Of a DNA stretch of 64,000 nt, positions 48,533 to 58,506 are shown piece after piece. The stretch covers positions 76,487 through 140,486 of the forward strand of contig JAFGES010000095.1 of the NCBI GenBank assembly GCA_016931455.1. The letters run 5' to 3'. The notes beneath the pieces were generated by a model. That model was not told the origin of the DNA, did no database searches, and saw nothing but the letters and a program-made list of their open reading frames with translations. The DNA comes from Desulfobacterales bacterium (GTDB lineage: Bacteria; Desulfobacterota; Desulfobacteria; Desulfobacterales; JAHDSC01). Numbering within the stretch: position 1 is the stretch's first letter; every line of letters starts with the position of its first letter. Made by a program: the position numbers and the translations under genes.

Positions 48533-49459
48533 TCATATCGGCGTGTTTTGCAGGAAATCTTTTAAAAGTATTTTGATTTTTTCCGGCTCATCTTCAAGAA
48601 CATAATGACCTGCATTTGGGAAGATATGAGTCTGCGCGTTGGGAAATCGACGTTGCCATTCGGCAAGGTAGTCGGCATCAAAAACAAAGTCGTGTTGTCC
48701 CCAACAGATGAGCATAGGCTTATCTGTCAGCTTTGATAAATTGTCATCCACGTATTTTACCAAACTGTAACTGGGATCCTTGGCATTTAGCGGAATATCT
48801 TGAACGAATTTGAGGGTTGCTATTCGATTCTTCCAGCAATTGTAAGGGGCGGTTAAACCCGATCGGACAGTGTTGGACAGCCTCTTGTAAGATGCCGTCA
48901 AAACCGCTGCATACGCAAAAAGATTAAAACCCAGAACAGCCACCGTAGCCAAAGGCCGAATGGTGCGTATGATTTGCAAACGCAAAGGCAATTTTTTATG
49001 ATTAGGGGGTAAAAAGGCAGCCGTATTCAGTAAGACAATCCGGCCGATTTTTTCCGGGTGCCTTAGCGCGTAGGCCATCCCGATAATTCCACCCCAGTCA
49101 TGCAGAACCAGAGTGATTTTTTGTTTTAATTTCAGATAATCAAGCAAGGCTTCAAGATCGTCGATGCGACTTTTGAGCCTGAAGTCATATTCTGTTGTAT
49201 CGGGTTTGTCCGATAGACCACAGCCGATATGATCCGGTGCAATGATGCGGTAATGATCAGACAGACCTTTAATGAGTTCTCGGAAATAAAAAGACCAAGT
49301 CGGGTTTCCATGAACCATGATAATAGGTTCACCAATGCCTTCATCGATAAAGTGGTATCTTAAACCGTTTAAATTCAAGTAGTGAGACCTGAATGGATAG
49401 ATTCGGCGAAACCGGAATTCATCAACGGGTTTGTTTTTTTTTTTACAGGATTTTACCAT
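48533..49459 (-). CDS. oleB: OleB: alpha/beta hydrolase, beta-lactone decarboxylase
   Basis: A 308-residue alpha/beta hydrolase related to haloalkane dehalogenases. HGNPTWSFYFRELI marks the oxyanion region, VLHDWGGIIGMAYA carries nucleophile Asp121, and NAGHYVLEDEP carries His285. An Asp nucleophile rather than Ser fits OleB, which decarboxylates the beta-lactone to a cis-olefin and CO2. It overlaps the end of oleA by 7 bases. Confidence 0.88.
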   Translation of the reverse strand: MVKSCKKKNKPVDEFRFRRIYPFRSHYLNLNGLRYHFIDEGIGEPIIMVHGNPTWSFYFRELIKGLSDHYRIIAPDHIGCGLSDKPDTTEYDFRLKSRIDDLEALLDYLKLKQKITLVLHDWGGIIGMAYALRHPEKIGRIVLLNTAAFLPPNHKKLPLRLQIIRTIRPLATVAVLGFNLFAYAAVLTASYKRLSNTVRSGLTAPYNCWKNRIATLKFVQDIPLNAKDPSYSLVKYVDDNLSKLTDKPMLICWGQHDFVFDADYLAEWQRRFPNAQTHIFPNAGHYVLEDEPEKIKILLKDFLQNTPI

Positions 49460-50493
49460 TTTATTCCCAGCATGAGGCAGTTAAGGCCGCTGCCGATTCC
49501 AAGGAAACCCACCTCATCATTTGCTCTGAGAAAATCACGTTCGGATGCAATCGCAGCGGTGATGGGAAGTGATACGGAGCCGATATTGCCTAAAAATTTA
49601 AATGTCGTAAAATCTTTTTCTTCCGCCACCCCGATGGACTCAAGTATGATTTTACGATGGGTCGCACCGACCTGGTGACAAATAATTTTATCCGGCTTGT
49701 CATCCGGCCATGAGAGCTCTTTTTTAAACTCCTTAAACGTTTGGGTCCCCAAGGCGACACCGTTTTGCAATACGCCGACGGATTCGGTTTGAATCAGTTG
49801 CATTTCACCGGCTGATATGCCGGTGCCCAACCCCCACGTACAGAGCTGATGATATTCCACGGCGTTTTTAACAACGCCTCCCAAGATACGGTGACCACTG
49901 TCTGCAATGGATGCAGATGTCAACAAAATCGCAACAGCACCGCATCCACCGGTCAGTGTAGCGACGGTATTTTTAAAGGTATTCATATCCTTTGTTTCAA
50001 GTAGATGCCGAATGGTAAGCTCAATAACTTGCCGAGAAGATTCGCAGGATACCAGAAGACCTGCTTGAATTTGGCCCAACTCAATCGCATTGGCAACCTG
50101 AAGCATGGCATTTAAAACCCCCAGACAGGCATTGGAAACATCATAGACCTGAGTTGCAGGGCGCAAACCCAAACCGTGGGCAACCGCACAAGCGGTTGCA
50201 GGCTCTAAATAATCCTTACAGATACCACAATAGATCAGCATATCGATATCTTCAGGTGAAACACTCGCATGCTCCAATGCCTTTTGACCGGCACAGACGG
50301 CACCTTCAGACATCTTATAATCCGGGTCCCAGAACCGACGTTCCCGAATTCCGGTCAATGCTTCAAGCTGGCCTTTTTGTAGATGAAGAGCCTTGTAAAG
50401 GGGCTCCAGTTGCTTCTCAATGTCCTCTGATGTCACCACATTCGGAGCCAATTCGTGTCCAAAGGAATCAATATAAACTTTTGAATATAACAT
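49453..50493 (-). CDS. oleA: OleA: head-to-head acyl-CoA condensing thiolase
   Basis: A 346-residue thiolase-fold enzyme similar to FabH. Active residues are Cys123 (SNACLG), His273 (CHQVGATHR) and Asn303 (LGNIGSVSLP). Glu97 in LEPATACAV is at the spacing of the OleA-specific base contributed by the partner subunit (26 residues before the Cys). It performs a non-decarboxylative Claisen condensation of two acyl thioesters to a 2-alkyl-3-keto acid, the committed step. It lies 109 bases after the Pfa-type synthase gene, so polyunsaturated acyl chains are the likely substrate by inference. Confidence 0.9.
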   Translation of the reverse strand: MLYSKVYIDSFGHELAPNVVTSEDIEKQLEPLYKALHLQKGQLEALTGIRERRFWDPDYKMSEGAVCAGQKALEHASVSPEDIDMLIYCGICKDYLEPATACAVAHGLGLRPATQVYDVSNACLGVLNAMLQVANAIELGQIQAGLLVSCESSRQVIELTIRHLLETKDMNTFKNTVATLTGGCGAVAILLTSASIADSGHRILGGVVKNAVEYHQLCTWGLGTGISAGEMQLIQTESVGVLQNGVALGTQTFKEFKKELSWPDDKPDKIICHQVGATHRKIILESIGVAEEKDFTTFKFLGNIGSVSLPITAAIASERDFLRANDEVGFLGIGSGLNCLMLGIKW

Positions 50494-50602
50494 AGATTCT
50501 ACTGCTGATTTCTCCCCTGAAAGTAAAATTTATTTCTTTTAAAACGCCGGTGCTGCTTTTCATGAAAGTTGCAGCATCGTGACGATTTTAACCTCTATCG
50601 AT

Positions 50603-53600
50603 CTATGATTGAGTCAAAGGAACCAAGCAAAGACCGAAATTTTCCATTTTATAAATATAGAGGCCGTCTACTTTCAAGTATCCACTTGCCGTAATGGCAG
50701 GTACAGGATCTTGTTGAATTTGAGTTACGACAGCTTCGACCTCAATTTTTTTACTTGTGGGAATAATTTGTCCTCGAAAGATCCAATGATGCGGTTGTTG
50801 AGTCATGACTGCAAATCGGTGACTATTCGTTAGGTGTTTCCAACGCTTCAGCGCCATGAATTTGATCAGCTGCATAAAAGATTCTATTCCCAGAGAGCCC
50901 GGGCAGACCGGGTCCTGATAAAAGTGCGCCTTAAAAAACCATTCATCGGGATCAACCATTTTAACTCCACGAATAAAACCCAGACCCTCAGGTCCCCCAT
51001 CGGGCGCATAAATCTCAATTCGGTCGATCATCCGTAAAGCCTTAGACGGCATAGCCAAAGTATGCTCCTGTTTGAAAACCGGTTTACCGAAAGGCTCTTC
51101 CGGCAATAACGGTGACTCATCGGTAAAGGTGTAAGAAGAACCGGTTTTAAGTTCTTCAGAGTCCGGTACATATACATGCCGATCTGCCTCACGAAGCCCC
51201 ACCTGTTGAGCCATCGTCTTCCTTGAAAAAAAACCGAAAGTTGTATTACCTTTATAAATTATTTTATCAGCTTGCAAGACTTTCATATCAAATTGTTCAA
51301 TAATCATGTTGCCGGCTTCGGAAACCTGGTTCATCCGGGTAAGCATGCGAAGAGTACCCGCATTCGGAAGAACTTCATGGTAAAGAACCGAATTTCCGCC
51401 TAGGTTTCTGAATTGGAGATCTTCTTGGCTTTTAAGTGAAGATCCCAAATAGGCTGCCAGCCATCCACAAGGTTGAAATGCAATTTCAAGCAGCATGCAA
51501 AACGGCAGTGATGATGTGCGATTCGCATAAAAATACCAGGCATTCGGAGGTACATCGTATTCCGCTTCGATCCATCCGCCGGGTTTCAACACCCAGGGTT
51601 TAGGCTCGATGTGCGTGATTCGGTCGATAAACAGATAAGGCGGCCCAGGAAGACGGGCGACAAACCGGTTTCCGTCAAATATTTTATAAGGTTCACCAAA
51701 GGCTTCCGACGGTTTTCCAACGGCAAACGCCAACAATTTGTTGCGATCAAACATAACCTCTTTGGGAGCAGATTTTTTTGGAGTTTGGTTTTGCCTTTTT
51801 CGGGTCCATAAAGATTCGATCTCCTCCCGCGTAACGCCGGTCATTTTTATGGTCATATCTTTAAACAATACGATACGATGATCATCGGCATACATATGGG
51901 CATCCGCAATGGCATAGGGCTCGGGTTGATATCCGATTTCTTTCAGTTCCACTTCATAAACCACATGACGGGTATCGGGTGTGACCGGTCCCCGGCACTT
52001 AAGCTTGCTTGCAACTTCCTCCAAGGGTTCATAGCAAACACCGGGTTTGTCCGTCACCCAGCCCATGCGCTGGATAAATACCCTTAAGGTATGATTGCAG
52101 CATTCATACATCAACGTTCCGGGCATGACCGGATCGTCCATAAAATGGCAGGTCAAAAACCAGTCATCCGGATGGATATCGGCCTCAGCGCGAATGATAC
52201 CCAGTCCATAGCGCCCCCCCGTTGGATCAAGAGATAGAATCCGATCGATGAGTTTCATTCTGCCACCGGGCAGCCTCAATGAATCGGCGAGTTTGATTCC
52301 TTCAAATAATTCTCCGAAACATTGTGCGAGATTTCCATGCCGAAGGGCTTCAATGGCTTCATCGGAATAACTTTCGATTGACATCGGTACCAGATCCGGC
52401 CGTTCCGAGGGTTTTCGGCTTATTAAAGGCCGGGTATCTTCCTCGGTCAAAATGATACCACCGGAATTTCGAACTTCTTCCGGAGTAAAAAAACCTGCAC
52501 ATCCGTTACGCATAGTAATCAGATGGCTGTTGCCGATGTGGCCTTCGAAGTGAAAAAAGAAAAGATAGGTATTACCTTGACGTATAAATTTTTCGATTTG
52601 AATCTCATAACGGATGGTATCACCCGGTCGCGGCAGACCTCGATGAAATTTGACGGTAGCATCTAATAGCCGATAAGTTCTTTTCCCCTTAACAGCCAAA
52701 TCAATGCCCAGATAAGCGCAGAGAAACAAATCTGCTTGACCCGCTTCAACTGATATACAGACAGGTGCACGATCAGCATCCAAATACCAGGATCCGGGTA
52801 AAACATCATGCTCGGTGACCACTCGGCCCGAACCCAGGGAACCTTTTTCACCTTCCACCGTAAGGATTCTGTCAACCAGCATAAGGGGTTCATCCGGCAG
52901 TCGGACCCGCACTGCATAAGTGTCCACCACTGCGAATTCAGGGCCCAATACTTTGGCAACCGAACCGACGGCAAATTCCAGACACATGTCACGCCCAAAA
53001 ACGGGTTTGGGTTCCGGCTCCGAGACGATGGGTTCTATATCCTGATTACCGATAATGGTTTCAAGGAGTTGGTTTTGCAATGCAAAAGTTTTTGCAAAAG
53101 ATTGGGTCAGATCCGTTGAAAACTTTAAAAAGGATTGATGGGCCTCAGAAGTAGCCTCAATATTTTGGTCTAAAGAGTTTAAAATCTCAAGAAAAGCATT
53201 AGGCTGTTGTATGGTATCTTGAGGCTTTATTTTTGACCTTGGATTATTCGATTTCGGTTCTAAGACTTTTATTTGTGTCTTCGAATCTTGCCGGTGATGG
53301 GAATTTGCTATTTGGGTCGTTTTTTGAGGCAAAGTGAAAACCGGTGCTTTCCCGCCGATATAAACCGTAACCTTAAGGCCTATTTTTTCCTCGGGCTTAT
53401 GAATAATTTCCAAAGGATAAGCATTCTTACCATAAATTTGAGTAAGATTAACCGGCACACGGGCAGCAATCAGTGAACCGAGAAATTTAAGGGTGGTAAG
53501 GTAATCGTCTTCACCTCGAACACAGGCGGAAACGGCGATATGCGGTTTTGAATATAGGATCTTACTGATCATTCGAGTGCAGGATGCGTGCGGCCCCATT

Positions 53601-56600
53601 TCCAGAAAAATTCGAATACCGTCTTCATATGCCTGTTTGATAACAGCGGTGAAATCAAAGCCGTAAAGTGCTTGTCGAAGAATCGAAGAAGCGGCGTTTT
53701 GACTGTTAAGCTCATAGGTTTTGCATAGAGCGCAGCTATAGAATTGGATTCCCTCCGGCACTGTTGTAGGAAAAATATGCAGATTTTTATAAGATTCTGC
53801 GATTGGCATTGCGGCTTTACAATGAACAGTAACAACTCCTTCTAGAAAGACCGCCTCACAGCCAAGCTCCTTTATGGCTGCCTCTACTTCATGTTTTCGG
53901 CCGCCGATGACACACTCATGGGGCGTGTTCACGATCAAAAGCCCGGTGGTGGAAAATTTGTTAATCACCCGGTGTACGATATTAGCCGCCCGATTAACCG
54001 CTGCAACACACCAGTTGACATCTTCCGATGCCGGCACGTCCCAAATTTTACGGGCGGCAAGACACGGACCGGATAGCTGCGTATGAAACAGATCGGTCGC
54101 AAGCATTCGTTGCAGCATTTCGCCGCGATCGGGCCATGCGCCCATGGCAAACAATCCTGCCGATTCGCCCAAGCTGTATCCGATAACAGCCGATGGTTTT
54201 AAATCGAAATTCCTGACGAGGTTTGCCACCACCCCACCGTGAGCCACCTGCCCAAAAATCATGTTCAGAGGATCAGCGATGATTTCAGAATGTGCTTCTA
54301 TTTCCCATCCCGGTTCCCAGTTCACTCTCCAGGGGGTATAGCAGTGCGGGAGCAGTTGCGTTTTTAATTGCAAGGTTTCCGCATCCATTTTGCGGAGAAT
54401 TTCCGGCCATTGGATACCGATTCCTCGGCCCATTCCGACATAATGATTTCCGGAACCGGGAAAAACAAATGCGATTTTGCCGTGATATTCCTGAACCTCG
54501 GAGCAATAACTGATGCCGCCGGCACCATTCATTTTTTTGGAAGTATCGGATAAAACGATGTTTTTAGCATCAATGGTCCATTTTTGGAGTTTTTCAAAAT
54601 TATCGGCAACAATGGATAGCGCATATTTTTTTTCATGATTTAATGGGTGTTTCAGATGCCAGTTATGGGCGCAAAATTCTATATTTTTGCCTGTTGTATA
54701 ATGTTCTCCGGTATGTCGTTCAAGGGCCGTAAGGCCTTCTATCAGAGCATTTTTACTATTTCCTTCCACAACAAAAAGGCCTCCGGAATTAAAGCCCAAA
54801 GGCTTTTGCCGCTCCCTTGCAACCTTTTTTGAGATCGGGTGGGTAGGACTATAGTCAACATCTTCCAGAATCACATGCATACAATTGCCGTCGGAAGTCA
54901 TAGACCCGACACAAGACCTGCGGGGCCCGTTTTTTCGGTCTCGGAGCCAGTATTGGGGGTATGCCGGTATGTGGAATCGGCCTTTTTGCCAAATATCGGA
55001 CTTTGGGCGTTTAAAATTTTTTAGCGGTGGAATGATTTCTTGGTACAGGCAAAGACTGGTTTTTATAATGGAAGCAATCCCGGCGGCAGCACCGGTGTGC
55101 CCGATATTCGGTTTTACGCTTCCGACAGCACAGGCTTGCTGTTTAGAATTGAATTGATCCGTGAAAAATTCATACAGAGCTGTTTCTTCCACGCTGTCTT
55201 CTAAAGAATCTGCGCTGCCGTGGGTTTCAAAATAGCTGATCGAAGCTGGAGAGATTGCGGCTTCGTCAATACACCGTCTCAGGGAAAGCATGTAGACATC
55301 TTTTGAAGGAAAAGGGGTTTTAATACTTCCCCCGCTTGCATTTCCGATCCCCTTAATAATCGCGTATATTCTATCTCCGTCTTTTTGGGCCTGGTCCAGT
55401 CGTTTAATGATCAATGCCGCCGCTCCTTCCCCCGGAAGAGTTCCATCGGCTGAATGATCAAAAGGGCGAATTTCGTTTTGTTTTGAAAAAGATCGAAATT
55501 GATTGAATGCAATGATATTGCGGATATCTCCTACAAGATCAATCGCGCCGATTAGGACGGTATCCACTTCATTTTGCTGTAAAGACCTTACCCCGATTTC
55601 AAGGGCTTTGAGACCGGATGTTTCTTCGCCGGAAACCACAAAGCTAGGTCCCCCGAAGCGAAATTCCCGTGCAATTCGACTTGCAATCAATCCTCCTAAA
55701 GCACCTAATGTGCGTGTTGCGGTAAGGGGCGGACTGCATGCGTCCTGAAGGGTGGTAAGCCAAGCAGCTGTTTCATTTTTATCGAGATCGAGACTGAATT
55801 TTTTTTTCCATACTTCAATGTGATTATGTAGATTCCATCGAAGATGAAAGTTGTTGGCCTCAAAGTCATAGCCCATGCCGATGATAACGCCCATCCGAGG
55901 ACGTTCTTTTCTAAGGGGAAGTCCTGCATCCTGCATGGCTTTGGCGGCAACTTTCAGCATCAACAGATGCTGAGGGAGAATGTCCGGAATTTCATTAGGG
56001 GGAATATGAAATTCGTCGATTTGCAGGACGATTTGATTCATAAAACCGCCGCTGAGATTCGGGGATTCCATGTACCTGCGGGCAATATCTTCACAACCTT
56101 TCCAGCGGTCCCGGGGCCGTTTCCCAATGGTTGTATCACCCTTGAAAACAGTTTCCTGAAAATCGCGTAGTGATGAAAGTGAGCCGAAAACCGCTTCCAT
56201 CCCCACAATGGCAATGGGAACCTGTTTTTCCGCCTGATTATGGTTGGACGATAACGACGGATTGTCCTTGAATGCATGTTCAACAGTGGGCTTCGGGCGT
56301 TGAATTCCGGAGGATAAAGATTGGATTTTTTTCCTTTTCGGATACCATTCTTCAAAAAGCAGGTGACCGTTGGTGCCTCCGAAACCAAATGCACTGACTG
56401 CGGCGCGCAATGGAAGGTTATCGGTCTTGCGAATCCATTCCGTAGCTTCTGTCTGTACTCTGAAAGGGCTGTCATTTAGGGCACTTTTGGGAGGTGCTTT
56501 CTTAAAGTGCAGGGAAGGCGGTAATAGTTTAAAATTTAATGCCAATAATGTTTTTATCATTCCGGCTGCACCGGCAGCCGTTAAAAGATGGCCGATCATT

Positions 56601-57718
56601 GATTTAACGGAACCAATAGCGCATGGCTTCTCATGACAGTCGCACTCTTTCCAGAATGATTTTAAACTGTTAATTTCCGTTTGATCGCCGATCGGAGTTC
56701 CGGTGCCGTGGCATTCCACCAGATCAACATCAGCGGGCGACCATCCGGCAGATGCATAGGCGCTTCGCATGGCGCGAATTTGGCCTTCACTGTCCGGGGC
56801 TAGCAGATTGCTGCGCATATCATTGGAAATTCCAATGCCTCGGATAACTCCATAAATTGTGTCGTCTGCCTGCAGGGCATCTTCCAACCGTTTGAGAACA
56901 AGTATTCCGGCACCTTCACCCACCACTAGGCCATCGGCGCTTTCGTCAAAGGGTGCACATCGGCCGGAGGGTGACAACGCCATAAGCTGGCTGAAACCAA
57001 TTTGTGTGTAAAGGCATTCAGGTCGTGAGACACCGCCGGCCAACATCATATCCGTCCGACGAAGCTGCAGCTGATCACAGGCAAGCTTTACCGCATAAAG
57101 CGATGATGCACAGGCGGCATCCAGCGTAAAACTTCCACCGCCCAGTCCCAGGCTTTGAGCCAGAATAGCGGCCGGAAGACCGGTCACTTTAGCTGATAGG
57201 CATTGTCGGCGTGTCAGAAGATTGTATTTATTCCGATCGATATGGCGATTGGAATCAATATAAAGTTTTTCTTCAAAAGATCTTCCCAATATCTCTCTCG
57301 TGATTTTGGACGAGGCATCCGTGGGAAGGGCGATGGCAGCAAGTATAACACCTGTGCGCTCTTTATTTAATGTCGAAGTTCCGACACTTGACAATGCCGA
57401 TCTTCCGGTATGCAGCACGATATGATAAAGTGGATCGAGATCCTTAAGTAGGTTCTCGTCAATATCAAAGCCTTTAAGATTCGATTGAACCGATTTGAGT
57501 ATGTCTGTGGATATGAGGCAGGCCCGTTTCGAAAAAGCCTTGTCCGGTGCAGGCCTTGGTTCATGCATCAATTCCGGTGAGGCAATCCATCTGTTCCGGG
57601 GTACATCAACCGTTGAATCGACTTTATTGATAATGTTTTGCCAGAAGATGTTAAGGTCGGCAGCTCCGGGAAATAACCCGGCCATTCCAACCACGGCAAT
57701 TGGTGGTCTTTTTTTCAT
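50603..57718 (-). CDS. Pfa-type polyunsaturated fatty acid/polyketide megasynthase (KS-CLF-AT-DH-DH)
   Basis: A 2371-residue multidomain protein. KS1 (about 1-460): Cys203 in LDAACASS, HGTGTPIGD, IGHLLTAAGAAGM. A second KS-like domain (about 495-970) lacks the Cys, with Glu699 in its place (VVSGEETSG), so it is a chain-length-factor-like partner. AT (about 1085-1420): GYSLGESAG with Ser1182. After a linker come four hot-dog units forming two double-hot-dog dehydratases: His1858 (HFMDDPVMPG) and His2265 (HFYQDPVCPG) are intact; the first and third units are degenerate. There is no ACP, KR or ER. PfaC normally has KS-CLF-DH-DH; here a PfaB-like AT is inserted. The ACP-bearing PfaA and reductase PfaD must be elsewhere. 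Confidence 0.92.
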   Translation of the reverse strand: MKKRPPIAVVGMAGLFPGAADLNIFWQNIINKVDSTVDVPRNRWIASPELMHEPRPAPDKAFSKRACLISTDILKSVQSNLKGFDIDENLLKDLDPLYHIVLHTGRSALSSVGTSTLNKERTGVILAAIALPTDASSKITREILGRSFEEKLYIDSNRHIDRNKYNLLTRRQCLSAKVTGLPAAILAQSLGLGGGSFTLDAACASSLYAVKLACDQLQLRRTDMMLAGGVSRPECLYTQIGFSQLMALSPSGRCAPFDESADGLVVGEGAGILVLKRLEDALQADDTIYGVIRGIGISNDMRSNLLAPDSEGQIRAMRSAYASAGWSPADVDLVECHGTGTPIGDQTEINSLKSFWKECDCHEKPCAIGSVKSMIGHLLTAAGAAGMIKTLLALNFKLLPPSLHFKKAPPKSALNDSPFRVQTEATEWIRKTDNLPLRAAVSAFGFGGTNGHLLFEEWYPKRKKIQSLSSGIQRPKPTVEHAFKDNPSLSSNHNQAEKQVPIAIVGMEAVFGSLSSLRDFQETVFKGDTTIGKRPRDRWKGCEDIARRYMESPNLSGGFMNQIVLQIDEFHIPPNEIPDILPQHLLMLKVAAKAMQDAGLPLRKERPRMGVIIGMGYDFEANNFHLRWNLHNHIEVWKKKFSLDLDKNETAAWLTTLQDACSPPLTATRTLGALGGLIASRIAREFRFGGPSFVVSGEETSGLKALEIGVRSLQQNEVDTVLIGAIDLVGDIRNIIAFNQFRSFSKQNEIRPFDHSADGTLPGEGAAALIIKRLDQAQKDGDRIYAIIKGIGNASGGSIKTPFPSKDVYMLSLRRCIDEAAISPASISYFETHGSADSLEDSVEETALYEFFTDQFNSKQQACAVGSVKPNIGHTGAAAGIASIIKTSLCLYQEIIPPLKNFKRPKSDIWQKGRFHIPAYPQYWLRDRKNGPRRSCVGSMTSDGNCMHVILEDVDYSPTHPISKKVARERQKPLGFNSGGLFVVEGNSKNALIEGLTALERHTGEHYTTGKNIEFCAHNWHLKHPLNHEKKYALSIVADNFEKLQKWTIDAKNIVLSDTSKKMNGAGGISYCSEVQEYHGKIAFVFPGSGNHYVGMGRGIGIQWPEILRKMDAETLQLKTQLLPHCYTPWRVNWEPGWEIEAHSEIIADPLNMIFGQVAHGGVVANLVRNFDLKPSAVIGYSLGESAGLFAMGAWPDRGEMLQRMLATDLFHTQLSGPCLAARKIWDVPASEDVNWCVAAVNRAANIVHRVINKFSTTGLLIVNTPHECVIGGRKHEVEAAIKELGCEAVFLEGVVTVHCKAAMPIAESYKNLHIFPTTVPEGIQFYSCALCKTYELNSQNAASSILRQALYGFDFTAVIKQAYEDGIRIFLEMGPHASCTRMISKILYSKPHIAVSACVRGEDDYLTTLKFLGSLIAARVPVNLTQIYGKNAYPLEIIHKPEEKIGLKVTVYIGGKAPVFTLPQKTTQIANSHHRQDSKTQIKVLEPKSNNPRSKIKPQDTIQQPNAFLEILNSLDQNIEATSEAHQSFLKFSTDLTQSFAKTFALQNQLLETIIGNQDIEPIVSEPEPKPVFGRDMCLEFAVGSVAKVLGPEFAVVDTYAVRVRLPDEPLMLVDRILTVEGEKGSLGSGRVVTEHDVLPGSWYLDADRAPVCISVEAGQADLFLCAYLGIDLAVKGKRTYRLLDATVKFHRGLPRPGDTIRYEIQIEKFIRQGNTYLFFFHFEGHIGNSHLITMRNGCAGFFTPEEVRNSGGIILTEEDTRPLISRKPSERPDLVPMSIESYSDEAIEALRHGNLAQCFGELFEGIKLADSLRLPGGRMKLIDRILSLDPTGGRYGLGIIRAEADIHPDDWFLTCHFMDDPVMPGTLMYECCNHTLRVFIQRMGWVTDKPGVCYEPLEEVASKLKCRGPVTPDTRHVVYEVELKEIGYQPEPYAIADAHMYADDHRIVLFKDMTIKMTGVTREEIESLWTRKRQNQTPKKSAPKEVMFDRNKLLAFAVGKPSEAFGEPYKIFDGNRFVARLPGPPYLFIDRITHIEPKPWVLKPGGWIEAEYDVPPNAWYFYANRTSSLPFCMLLEIAFQPCGWLAAYLGSSLKSQEDLQFRNLGGNSVLYHEVLPNAGTLRMLTRMNQVSEAGNMIIEQFDMKVLQADKIIYKGNTTFGFFSRKTMAQQVGLREADRHVYVPDSEELKTGSSYTFTDESPLLPEEPFGKPVFKQEHTLAMPSKALRMIDRIEIYAPDGGPEGLGFIRGVKMVDPDEWFFKAHFYQDPVCPGSLGIESFMQLIKFMALKRWKHLTNSHRFAVMTQQPHHWIFRGQIIPTSKKIEVEAVVTQIQQDPVPAITASGYLKVDGLYIYKMENFGLCLVPLTQS

Positions 57719-57906
57719 TGATTTTTACGGAGCATATTGCGGTATTTGAGTCTAAGAGCCAAAAGCTGAATCGGCTAAAAATCTTTTCTTACTAAAAAAG
57801 AGATTCTATATCCGACTAATTTCTTTAAGGCAAGTGACAATAATCATTTTCTGCAACCCTTGCCCGGATGGAAAGGGTTGCAGAGATATTGGAGTTGGGA
57901 GGGGTA

Positions 57907-58506
57907 TTATTTAATTTTTTGTTGGCACAATTTATGTACGGTCTGCCCGCGCCATTTTCCCTTGCCGGAAAAAGTCGTTATCCCCATAGAGTCCAACTGT
58001 TGGGCGATTTTCTCGTAACTCATTTCATTTTTACGCATTTCATAAATTCTTTGAAGTGTTTCTTCGCGATCCGCTTCAGTGATTTTAAAGGTTGTTTTAT
58101 TTTTTTGTAAAGTGGGAGTCTGTTCGGATGCGGTAGCTGGGGTGATTGTGTTTTCTGATTCTGATAAAGTAACGCTGGAACCTATGAGTTTTTCCAAATA
58201 TTCACAAATTTTTATAAGTGCATCGGTTTTACGTTCTTCTGCTTTTACAAGGCTTTCTTTGGCATCCGCCAAACGTTGTTGATGTCCGGCAATGGTTTCA
58301 AGAAAAGTTTTAACAACAGGCAGGTTTTCAATCAGCAATTCGGATATATTCTCCGGAACTAAAGCTTTGCGTGGATTTCCTTTTCTCTTATCGTTGCCGT
58401 TGCGTTTGTCAGGGCCGATATATTGCGGGTTGTTATATTGTCTTCGGTTTCTGTCGAAGCGCTGCTTGTCCTTAATGCTCCGAAGATTATGAAGGAAATC
58501 ATTCAT
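57907..58506 (-). CDS. Protein of unknown function with helix-turn-helix-like C-terminus
   Basis: A 199-residue, highly charged protein with a strong AAGGAGG site. The first 65 residues are Arg/Asn/Lys-rich (RFDRNRRQYNNPQYIGPDKR), the middle is a coiled coil, and residues 150-199 read SYEKIAQQLDSMGITTFSGK then GKWRGQTVHKLCQQ, like the HTH/tail of the serine-recombinase domain that recognises DNA. There is no catalytic recombinase domain. It may bind DNA or RNA. It sits 188 bases before the Pfa-type gene on the same strand, so a regulatory role there is possible but unproven. Confidence 0.65.
   Translation of the reverse strand: MNDFLHNLRSIKDKQRFDRNRRQYNNPQYIGPDKRNGNDKRKGNPRKALVPENISELLIENLPVVKTFLETIAGHQQRLADAKESLVKAEERKTDALIKICEYLEKLIGSSVTLSESENTITPATASEQTPTLQKNKTTFKITEADREETLQRIYEMRKNEMSYEKIAQQLDSMGITTFSGKGKWRGQTVHKLCQQKIK

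Noticed and set aside
50154-57749. Many plus-strand frames across the ole and pfa genes
   Set aside because: They are shadows of the minus-strand genes, without ribosome sites or domains.
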